A stretch of 5,074 bases of DNA from CAZEQK01 sp964514395. GTDB taxonomy: Bacteria > Bacillota > Bacilli > Tepidibacillales > Tepidibacillaceae. This document shows, piece by piece, positions 1 through 4,770 of this stretch. Within the stretch, counting starts at the first letter, position 1. The number at the start of each line of letters is the position of its first letter. The stretch is from NCBI GenBank assembly GCA_964514395.1, contig CAZEQK010000093.1, positions 1 to 5,074 of the forward strand. The letters run 5' to 3'. Both the position numbers and the translations under genes were made by a program. The notes under the pieces are model-generated. The model was not told the origin of the DNA and did no database searches. It was given only the letters and a program-made list of their open reading frames with translations.

Positions 1-250
1 ACACTCCACATGTGTTTTGGCGATAAGATGATACAAAAGCTCAAAATTGTTTATTTTCAACAGGGGGGTCGTTTTAGGGGGTCTGGGGGTCTTGATTTGC
101 AAAATCAATTAAATTGCAGTAAGTGCCGATTTTACAAGGTTTAATGGTTTACCATAAAAAGTAAATACTCATCAAAATCTTTTTGCGTATACCCCCTTGG
201 ACTTATCCTTACTCTTTTTTTCAATTCCATATACCCCCCTATCAAATACC
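1..250. other. Gene-poor left edge with G-runs and C-runs
   Basis: I see no convincing gene here. The plus strand carries three G-runs (63-68, 77-81, 85-89), the last two forming a tandem GGGGGTCT repeat, then a 7-bp hairpin TTGATTT/AAATCAA (92-98 and 102-108, loop GCA). Two C-runs follow at 192-196 and 234-239, each preceded by ATA. A 29-residue minus-strand reading frame (141-230, starting MELKKRVRISPRGYTQK) begins 3 bases after the six-G run on that strand. That spacing is too short for a good ribosome binding site, so I do not call it a gene. The region lies directly downstream of the zinc-finger fragment and may be its former 3' flank. Confidence 0.5.
11..26 (+). repeat. GTGT-GGCGATAA motif, copy 1
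   Basis: The sequence TGTGTTTTGGCGATAA at 11-26 shares GTGT followed by GGCGATAA with TGTGGCGATAA at 598-608, in the same orientation. The two copies bracket the zinc-finger fragment. From memory, TGT...GGCGATAA resembles the ends of some IS21-type elements, which begin with TG, but I cannot confirm this and see no istA or istB. The match is short, so chance similarity is possible. Confidence 0.3.
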
Positions 251-559
251 TTATTCATCCGTATCTGATAGGAGTAAATCCTTGAGCCATTTTGGTAAAT
301 GGTTCACCTTTTTAAACTCTAGAATTTTATTTGCAACTTCTGCAGCATCCTCTTCTCGCCAGAACCGATCTTTTGTATAACAAGTATGGCTGCAGTATTT
401 CCTCCCTTTTACACCTAGGGATTTAAATTCTTTTCCACAATACTCACAATAAAAAATGTATGGTTTTCGGTGAGTTTTTTCCCACTCTGCCTTGCAGCTC
501 GTTGAGCAAAATTTTCTCTTACGTAACCCCTCCGTTACTTCGAACCACGTTATATCGTT
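251..559 (-). pseudogene. Start-less fragment of a cysteine-rich zinc-finger protein
   Basis: The frame is open from 559 to a TAA at 251-253, about 102 codons, with an in-frame TAA at 560-562 and no ATG, GTG or TTG early enough to be a start. The translation contains FCSTSCKAEW, then CEYCGKEF, then KYCSHTC, followed by a charged tail (DRFWREEDAAEVANK) and a C-terminal LPKWLKDLLL. The CxxC and CxxxC pairs are those of small treble-clef or zinc-ribbon domains. FCSTSC normally closes a finger whose first cysteine pair would lie upstream, and that pair is missing, which argues for 5' truncation rather than an unusual start. Proteins with this arrangement occur in Clostridia, often poorly named, and bind zinc and probably nucleic acid. 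I do not recognise a specific family. The compositional pattern is clearly coding-like; function is unknown. Confidence 0.6.
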
Positions 560-729
560 TTACTGTATATCGGTTAACGAAATATTAAAGTCTTACGTGT
601 GGCGATAACCTTGTCAATAGGCAATAACACAATTATATTTCAATATGACTAACTAATTTATTACATAAACACAGATAGGAATTTACCATAATTAAGTAAA
701 GCCCATCGTCCAATAATTTGTATAACCTA
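560..729. other. AT-rich gap without a recognisable gene
   Basis: This stretch lies between the zinc-finger fragment and the stem-loop after the DUF4153 gene. Minus-strand frames here are short and low in coding character. The only structure I notice is the GGCGATAA copy at 598-608. A possible upstream part of the zinc-finger gene was looked for in all minus frames and not found. Confidence 0.4.
598..631 (+). repeat. GTGT-GGCGATAA motif, copy 2, with internal near-repeat
   Basis: TGTGGCGATAAC at 598-609 is followed at 620-628 by GGCAATAAC, a one-mismatch copy of GGCGATAAC in the same orientation. Together with the copy at 11-26 this gives three related words on one strand. Multiple subterminal repeats are known for IS21-type ends, but the element identity is a guess. 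The site lies just upstream of the start-less zinc-finger fragment and may mark where that gene was cut. Confidence 0.25.
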
Positions 730-767
730 GAAAAGAATAAATTTATCATTGGTAAATGATTCTTTTC
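730..767 (-). terminator. Stem-loop after the DUF4153 gene, possible bidirectional terminator
   Basis: GAAAAGAAT (730-738) is a perfect 9-bp inverted match to ATTCTTTTC (759-767). Inside it a second stem, ATCATT (745-750) with AATGAT (755-760), closes a GGTA loop; the two stems compete for the two bases at 759-760. The structure starts 13 bases past the TAA of the DUF4153 gene, and the outer arms supply T-rich tracts on both strands. It contains very little G+C, so the stem is weak, and no long run of U follows. A terminator is the simplest reading but is not certain. Confidence 0.4.
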
Positions 768-780
768 ACAAATCTTTCTA

Positions 781-1782
781 TTAAAAAATAAAAGGAAAAG
801 TAAATGTAACGAATGCTGCCCAAAGTCCGTAGGCCGGCAAATACTTCGTAACGGCATCTTGGATGGTTAAAGGTCCGGTTTTGTTTTGTAGAAAGCGCAT
901 ATAGGAAAGCATAATCCAAATCAGATTGGCCCATATCAATATGTTTACGCCTAAAACAACAAGTCTGTTGGGCGTAATCCCATAAGAAGAAAGCCTGAAC
1001 ACTATGGCAGATAAAGCCACACTATCAATGAGCAGAGCAAGAATAATAAGGGCAAAATTGATATAATCAGAAATGTTCTTTTTCTCGTCTGTGCCGCTTT
1101 CGGTAATGGAGAATATGGTGACGGCCAATACACTAAGGAGTATCCCGTTGAAGGATATAAGAAAATTACGGTCCATGAATGGATTTTTTCCAACCCAAAG
1201 CACCGTTATAAGATAGACCAACAATGTGATCAGTACAAGAGGAGTAAAAATTTTGGCTATATAGGGAGCAATATTTTTGGCAAGTTTAAGATTCCGTGAT
1301 AACAAGTGCGTTGTCACAACAGCGAGAGCGGAAGCACCAAATAAAACGACATTTTTAAAATAAAACTCTTCTATATTCATACCGATAAAACTAAATAACT
1401 GCATGGTTAATGCGGTTAGCAGCATTCCGCTGATTGCCATACTGGCATAGAGTACACTAAACTCTCCATTAAATTTAAGATAGGCTAATCTTTTGCCACC
1501 GATGCCGTATTCATTTCCTGTAAATGCAAGCCCTAATAATACCCATAAGAAAATGGGTAGATGTAGATAAGCCAGAATAATACTGTCCTTATGCTCTAAT
1601 GGAAGCATATTTATATAAAATCCGGAGATGAGAAATAAAGATACAAGGGTGTAGAGAATTTTCTTTTTAGGCATATTATTGTATACAAAATAGGCTGCAA
1701 TAAAGGGAATGATACCAAAAACAAGGTTAATAGGGGCTATTGCTGAACTGGTATCATGAGAAATCAATATATAAGTCTTCAA
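781..1782 (-). pseudogene. DUF4153-family multi-pass membrane protein, 5' end replaced
   Basis: The 333-residue translation is almost entirely hydrophobic helices, about ten: near residues 21-36, 42-60, 69-89, 110-135, 145-161, 178-197, 208-227, 241-265, 273-295 and 314-333. The segment RLSSYGITPNRLVVLGVN (263-280) is the pattern I associate with DUF4153, as are the preceding MDRNFLISFNGILL and the C-terminal YLPAYGLWAAFV. DUF4153 proteins are inner-membrane proteins of unknown function. From memory, family members begin with one more transmembrane helix and a short cytosolic lead, so roughly 30-40 residues seem missing and YILISHDTSS would be the stump of that helix. Upstream the frame runs into unrelated sequence and the truncated IS66 transposase. 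The first usable start is TTG at 1782, with AGAAGG at 1794-1799, 11 bases before it, so a shortened protein might still be made. Stop is TAA at 781-783. Family call fairly firm; truncation is inferred. Confidence 0.7.
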
Positions 1783-1835
1783 AATCTTTGATGCCTTCTT
1801 TTTTTAGCAGTTTGATTAGTTCGTCCCATAACTGG
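1765..1835. other. Junction of truncated tnpC, a short unknown segment and the DUF4153 remnant
   Basis: On the minus strand the transposase reading frame follows its family as far as LPKSSYGT and then stops at 1816-1818. Another frame across the same bases reads LWDELIKLLKKEG then IKDFEDLYIDFS and ends in TGA at 1755-1757. This segment is amphipathic and coding-like but belongs to neither neighbour. From memory it recalls the stretch before YIDGTKIEAN in IS1182-like transposases, a weak resemblance I cannot test. DUF4153 similarity seems to begin near 1775. The simplest model is two nested breakpoints, about 1820 and about 1770, with roughly 50 bases from a third source between them. Confidence 0.45.
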
Positions 1836-3133
1836 ATTTTGGCAGTGCAAGAACATGCTCTTTTTCAATCCATGCGAAATAAGCCTCTAACATCGGCTTT
1901 AGTCGATGAAAACGTTCTTCATATCGTTGTTCATAGTCCATGTTGGATAGTTCTCGTTCTATCGCAAACATATCATCTATATATTTCACACCTTGATAAG
2001 CGGAAGTATACATATAGCTTTCCTTATCGGATATAGCTTTCAAAGTTTCCGTGAAATACCTTCTTGCATGTGCAAAGCAGGCTACTAGGGTTACTTCCAT
2101 TGCTGCTCCAGATGTTGACTCTTTTAGAAGCTTATCGTAGCCGTGATAGGCATCGGTATGCAGGAATCCTTTGAATCCATTTAGGAATTTCTTTGCGTTA
2201 TCTCCTGCCCTTGATGGCTTGTAGTCATAGAGAACGATAGGATCATGTCCATTTCCTGTTCGGTACATCCACATATATGACTTTGTGGTGGCTTCCCGAC
2301 CTGGTTCTTGCAATACTTCCAGTTCTGTTTCATCCGCATGGAGCACATCATAGGATACTAGCATTTCCTGCATCCGTTTGTACACTGGTTTCAACCAATC
2401 TCTAGACACTCAGATGATCCAGTTAGATATGTTCTGACGGTTGATGGGTAAGCCTCGACGCTTATACTCCTGCTCCTGACGATACAGTGGTGTAGCATCC
2501 ACGTATTTCTTGGTCATGATGTCTGCTAATAGAGAAGGAGATGCAATACTCCCTTTTATGATTGGATTAGGTGCATCTGCCATGATCATGGGAACAGTGG
2601 TATCTGTCATTTCGCATGTACGGCAAGAATAAAGCATGCGGTGGATTTCCTTTACGATGACCTTTGCTGGTATAACTTCTAATTCTCTGCGAATTTCAGG
2701 ACGTACTTCATGAAGGGAATTCCCACATTTCGGACAAACCTGGTCCTCCTTAGAAAGGGTATATTCAACTACTTGCTTAGGAAGTTTGGAGAGATCTTTT
2801 TCACGTTTACCTTTACGTTTTTTAGGCTTATGGTTAGATTGTTCAACCTTTTCCTCCTCTTGGAGTTGAGGTTCAACATGCATAGGTTGGAGTTGGTTTT
2901 CGCTTTCTGCTTCTTTGAAAATAGGGATGGAAAGCTGATTACCATCAATTTTCACTGGATTTGCCGAATTGTTTTTGTTTACTAAGCCTATATTGTTCCT
3001 GATACCATTTTAATTGAAGTTCTGTTTGCTCCTGTTCGATACTGATTTTCACGAAGGCTTCTTCTAGTTCTTTTCGGCTGTATTTGGATAAATCTATGGA
3101 TTTTTTTGAGGTTGTTTTTTTCATCGTTTTCAT
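1816..3133 (-). pseudogene. tnpC: IS66 transposase TnpC, broken in three ways
   Basis: Three consecutive pieces together match the IS66 DDE transposase. Piece 1 (3133-2945) is the N-terminal helical region ending WYQEQYRLSKQKQFGKSSE. Piece 2 (2955-2410) has a basic linker, a CPKCG...CRTC zinc finger (its residues 74/77 and 111/114), RRELEVIPAKV and the KKYVDATPLYRQEQ region. Piece 3 (2409-1816) has HADET and HTDAYHGY, giving the first two catalytic aspartates (its residues 26 and 86). Pieces 1 and 2 are in different frames, explained by a net 1-base insertion or 2-base loss in the A-run near 2945-2955. Pieces 2 and 3 are in the same frame, separated only by TGA at 2410-2412, probably a CGA arginine codon changed to stop (NWII-stop-VSRDWLKP). 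The 3' end is lost after LPKSSYGT, so the NNRAER region with the catalytic glutamate is missing. The start is ATG 3133, with another ATG three codons on. Not functional as a transposase. Confidence 0.93.
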
Positions 3134-3139
3134 AGTTTA

Positions 3140-3168
3140 ATTATACCATTTTCAACGAAATGGGACAA
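3140..3168 (-). promoter_or_regulatory. Sigma-70-type promoter just before tnpC
   Basis: On the minus strand TTGTCC (3168-3163) is followed after 17 bases by TATAAT (3145-3140), preceded by TG one base earlier, the extended -10 form. The -10 hexamer ends only six bases before the tnpC ATG at 3133. A transcript would begin at or next to that ATG, giving a leaderless message or forcing use of the second ATG at 3124. No Shine-Dalgarno sequence precedes the ATG. The match to consensus at -10 is perfect and at -35 is partial. Activity is inferred only. Confidence 0.45.
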
Positions 3169-3220
3169 GGTAAAACAGCTAAAAAACCTAGTATTGATAA
3201 GGGTTTCGAGGTTAATCAAC

Positions 3221-3269
3221 TGTGGATAACCATTCATTTTTTATACAAAATTACTGACGATTATCCACA
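3221..3269. repeat. Inverted pair of DnaA-box sequences between tnpB and tnpC
   Basis: TGTGGATAA at 3221-3229 and TTATCCACA at 3261-3269 are perfect inverted copies of TTATCCACA, the consensus high-affinity DnaA binding site. They are 31 bases apart in the 143-base gap between the tnpB stop and the tnpC start. As RNA they could also form a 9-bp stem. Two exact matches facing each other in such a short non-coding space are unlikely by chance, yet they could equally be a simple hairpin with a role in translation of tnpC. DnaA binding is inference. Confidence 0.5.
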
Positions 3270-3276
3270 TGTATGA

Positions 3277-3633
3277 TTAGATTATTTTTCGCTGTTTAAC
3301 CGCCTGATGGACGCCTTTTTGATGGAGGTCAAGGCCATCTAAGAGCCACCTAAGCTCTCGTTCTGTTACCTGCATAACCTTGTCGTTTGGATGATCTGGC
3401 CATTTGAATTTCCCTTTTTCTAATCGACGGTAATAGAGCCAAAAACCATTATGCTCCCAGTAGAGCAGTTTTATTTTATCTCGTTTGGCATTGCAGAATA
3501 CGAAAAGAGCATCAGAGAAGGGATCTAGCTTAAAACTCATCTGAACAATAATAGCAAGTCCATCAATGGATTTACGCATGTCAGTGCTACCACAGGCTAG
3601 ATATACATTCGATGTCTGCTTAAGATTTAACAT
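3277..3633 (-). CDS. tnpB: IS66 accessory protein TnpB (Orf2), intact
   Basis: The 118-residue product has the normal length for IS66 TnpB. Family signatures are VYLACGSTDMRKSIDGLA near residues 10-27, then FCNAKRDKIKLLYWEHNGFW around 46-65, and YYRRLEKGKFKWP just after. TnpB is needed for transposition of IS66 elements together with TnpA and TnpC; its biochemical role is not established. The start is ATG at 3633-3631, 23 bases after the tnpA stop, with only a weak GGAA at the expected distance, so translation may depend on coupling to tnpA. Stop is TAA at 3277-3279. This is the only gene of the element without a visible lesion, but it is useless to this copy without the other two proteins. 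It could only act in trans on a related element. Confidence 0.95.
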   Translation of the reverse strand: MLNLKQTSNVYLACGSTDMRKSIDGLAIIVQMSFKLDPFSDALFVFCNAKRDKIKLLYWEHNGFWLYYRRLEKGKFKWPDHPNDKVMQVTERELRWLLDGLDLHQKGVHQAVKQRKII

Positions 3634-3656
3634 AAGGCTTCCAAGGAATGAACAAC

Positions 3657-3928
3657 TTACTTAAACAGATCTTTATTGAATCCCTCTGATACGGTAATCT
3701 CAACGTTGCCGATTTTCACAGTAATGGATGAGGGGGCAATAGGGGCAGTTTGAAGTGGTATCCATTGGACATTAGACTCATTCTTCTTTTGTTTTAGTCG
3801 GACATTTGCCAACGTAATTGGTGGGGTTTAAAACCGTGCATTTCACACCATTTTATAGCAGTTAATCCGCTGGAACGATAATCTTGAATAAGATCGTCCC
3901 ATTCTTGTGGACTTAATCTTTTAGACAA
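3657..3928 (-). pseudogene. tnpA: IS66 accessory protein TnpA (Orf1), frameshifted
   Basis: From a TTG at 3928-3926 the frame reads SKRLSPQEWDDLIQDYRSSG, then LTAIKWCEMHGFKPHQLRW, and stops at a TAA near 3796. This is the N-terminal helix-turn-helix-like part of IS66 TnpA. In another frame the sequence continues as ANVRLKQKKNESNVQWIPL and ends in KIGNVEITVSEGFN and a TAA at 3657-3659, the usual TnpA C-terminus. One missing G in the GG at 3809-3810 (TGGGCA reduced to TGGCA) restores a single frame of about 90 codons. The TTG start is chosen because AGGAGG lies 8 bases before it and no ATG is nearby. No slippery heptamer is visible, so a deletion is more likely than programmed frameshifting. 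Confidence 0.85.
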
Positions 3929-3954
3929 TAATAACACCTCCTAGGCGTTATTAT
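3928..3954 (-). promoter_or_regulatory. Hairpin enclosing the tnpA ribosome binding site
   Basis: Just before the tnpA start the minus strand reads ATAATAACGCCT, AGG, AGGTGTTATTAT. In RNA the two 12-base arms pair completely, counting one G-U wobble (3936 with 3946), around a three-base loop. The Shine-Dalgarno AGGAGG (3942-3937) occupies the loop and the top of the stem, and the first base of the TTG start closes the stem. A transcript containing the whole hairpin should translate tnpA poorly. Several IS elements use such structures to block translation from transcripts entering from outside. The dyad could instead be a protein operator. Confidence 0.6.
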
Positions 3955-3978
3955 GACAGACAGTAATATGCTTTAGTA

Positions 3979-4001
3979 GGTGTAGACAGTTTGACGCTTA
4001 C
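3979..4001 (-). repeat. Remaining terminal inverted repeat of the IS66 element
   Basis: Read on the minus strand from 4001, the end starts GTAAGCGTCAAACTGTC and continues to about 3979. The GTAAGCG opening is characteristic of IS66-family ends. The partner repeat at the tnpC side has been lost, so the exact repeat length cannot be measured from this window. Confidence 0.8.
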
Positions 4002-4016
4002 ATTCTTTTAATTTTC

Positions 4017-4046
4017 TAGTTAATTATGTAATTACATAATTAACTA
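4017..4046. terminator. Perfect 30-bp palindrome at the end of the small membrane protein gene
   Basis: TAGTTAATTATGTAA (4017-4031) is followed directly by its exact reverse complement (4032-4046), with no spacer. The last three bases are the TAG stop of the minus-strand gene. On the plus strand the palindrome is followed by AAATATTTTTT, which would make a terminator for plus-strand transcription; on the minus strand no clean T-run follows. The low G+C makes the RNA stem weak, so a protein-binding site or cruciform are alternatives. The IS66 end lies 15 bases away. Confidence 0.45.
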
Positions 4047-4355
4047 AATATTTTTTCTGCGTTTTTTAATGATTAAATATGTAATTCCTGTATAAAATAG
4101 CGCAGAAACAATTTGTAAAGGTATAATAAAAATAAACCAATATACTGTTGTAAAATCATAGTCTTTATTGAACGCATCTATAAAATAATAGGGATAAAAT
4201 ATTGCAGTTACTATCATAAATAAAACTAATATTACAATTGGTGATATCCAAATAATCTTAGGTTTAATCTTATATATACTTAAGCAGCTGATAATTGGTA
4301 TGACGAGAAAACATAATATATGATAAATCTCTTGTTTGAATTCAAAGAAAGGCAT
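4044..4355 (-). CDS. Small three-helix membrane protein of unknown function
   Basis: The 103-residue product starts MPFFEFKQEIYHILCFLVIP and has three hydrophobic segments, about residues 9-27, 34-54 and 68-95, separated by a loop with FYPYYFIDAFNKDYDFTTVY and ending in the basic tail KKRRKNI, consistent with a cytosolic C-terminus. I chose ATG 4355 because GAGGAG at 4369-4364 sits 8 bases upstream; an in-frame TTG at 4397 would add 14 residues but has no ribosome binding site and would run through it. Short proteins of this shape are common in Bacilli and Clostridia and some act as immunity or accessory membrane proteins, but I recognise no family with confidence. It lies downstream of, and on the same strand as, the DUF6973-like gene, separated by 415 bases, so co-transcription is uncertain. 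Confidence 0.75.
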   Translation of the reverse strand: MPFFEFKQEIYHILCFLVIPIISCLSIYKIKPKIIWISPIVILVLFMIVTAIFYPYYFIDAFNKDYDFTTVYWFIFIIPLQIVSALFYTGITYLIIKKRRKNI

Positions 4356-4432
4356 TATTTTATCTCCTCTTATACAATTTTTATATTGTCTTTTCAAAAT
4401 TAGCTGAAATTAAATCTTTATTTTATGCTATC

Positions 4433-4564
4433 TTATCTTAAAAATCTTACATTAAATGCATAATCAGGTAATAGACTATTATTATTTTCCTTCATTTTTA
4501 TCTTTGAAGCCTCTTTCCCTGATATTATATTATCTAATCTTAACTCTTCTATAATATAATCCAT
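4433..4564 (-). CDS. Doubtful 43-residue ORF
   Basis: An ATG at 4564 opens a frame reading MDYIIEELRLDNIISGKEAS and ending LLPDYAFNVRFLR at a TAA (4433-4435). The mix of charged and hydrophobic residues looks coding-like, but there is no ribosome binding site, an in-frame TAA stands immediately before the ATG, and a 44-codon frame in such AT-rich DNA can arise by chance. It lies 77 bases upstream of the small membrane protein gene on the same strand. It could be the tail of a decayed gene. No family is recognised. Confidence 0.22.
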   Translation of the reverse strand: MDYIIEELRLDNIISGKEASKIKMKENNNSLLPDYAFNVRFLR

Positions 4565-4582
4565 TTAAAATAATACAGTATA

Positions 4583-4625
4583 ACGAGAATGCAACTTGTT
4601 ATATACTACCAAATTACATTCTCGT
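4583..4625. repeat. 9-bp inverted repeat ACGAGAATG / CATTCTCGT
   Basis: ACGAGAATG (4583-4591) and CATTCTCGT (4617-4625) are exact inverted copies, extendable past one mismatch by two more pairs. The 25-base interior contains CTTGTTATATACTACCAAAT, which is a near copy of the sequence around the 3' end of the DUF6973-like gene. No T-run follows on either strand, so a simple terminator is not obvious. Confidence 0.5.
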
Positions 4626-4667
4626 AAATCCATTTTAACTATATTATCATTTCAGAAAGATGTAACC

Positions 4668-4770
4668 TATATAAGTTGCAATTAACCTATTACAAGGAAT
4701 GTTTTTCCTTATAGCGTAATGGAATGACTGGTCAAATCATCGGTGTAACTTATTTATTGCAACTTATATA
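4668..4770. repeat. 15-bp perfect inverted repeat TATATAAGTTGCAAT flanking a small hairpin
   Basis: TATATAAGTTGCAAT at 4668-4682 is the exact inverse of 4756-4770, 73 bases apart. The right copy ends at the base before the TAA stop of the DUF6973-like gene. Between them is a further hairpin, AAGGAA (4694-4699) with TTCCTT (4705-4710). A related third copy in direct orientation begins at 4591 (GCAACTTGTTATATACTACC). The layout resembles a small non-coding repeat unit or relic, but I cannot assign it to a known class. Confidence 0.5.

Larger units (their letters stand above)
1816..4001 (-). mobile_element. IS66-family element, truncated at its tnpC end
   Basis: The element begins at 4001 with the terminal sequence GTAAGCGTCAAACTGTC read on the minus strand; IS66 termini typically start GTAAGCG. 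It then carries tnpA, tnpB and tnpC in the family order. About 2.19 kb remains, compared with roughly 2.5 kb for complete members. The last part of tnpC and the second inverted repeat are absent: no GTAAGCG is found in the expected orientation near 1780-1840. tnpA and tnpC are broken while tnpB is intact, so the copy cannot move by itself. IS66 elements usually duplicate 8 bp; the outer flank is ATTCTTTT at 4002-4009, but with the other end lost the duplication cannot be tested. Base composition is similar to the surroundings. Confidence 0.9.

Noticed and set aside
141..230. 29-residue minus-strand frame MELKKRVRISPRGYTQK... after a six-G run
   Set aside because: The G-run is only 3 bases from the ATG, too close for a normal ribosome binding site, and the frame is very short with no recognisable family.
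183..380. Plus-strand 65-residue frame opposite the zinc-finger fragment
   Set aside because: It is the antisense shadow of the cysteine-rich frame, with no ribosome binding site or recognisable motif.
759..766. ATTCTTTT identical to the 8 bases flanking the IS66 end at 4002-4009, possible target duplication
   Set aside because: It is AT-rich and already explained as an arm of the stem-loop at 730-767, and no IS66 end lies beside it.
2410..2412. In-frame TGA in tnpC read as a sense codon (alternative genetic code)
   Set aside because: tnpC also has a frameshift and a lost 3' end, and tnpA has its own frameshift, so a nonsense mutation is the simpler explanation.
3181..3210. Minus-strand AAACC...GGTTTTTT as a terminator between tnpB and tnpC
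   Set aside because: The stem is only 5 bp with a 12-13 base loop, too weak to support.
3991..4019. Outward-facing TTGACG in the IS66 end as half of a hybrid promoter
   Set aside because: No sequence resembling TATAAT is present 16-19 bases downstream.
4369..4397. Promoter TTGAAA-17-TATAAG upstream of the small membrane protein gene
   Set aside because: Its -10 overlaps the ribosome binding site, so the predicted transcript would lack most of GAGGAG.
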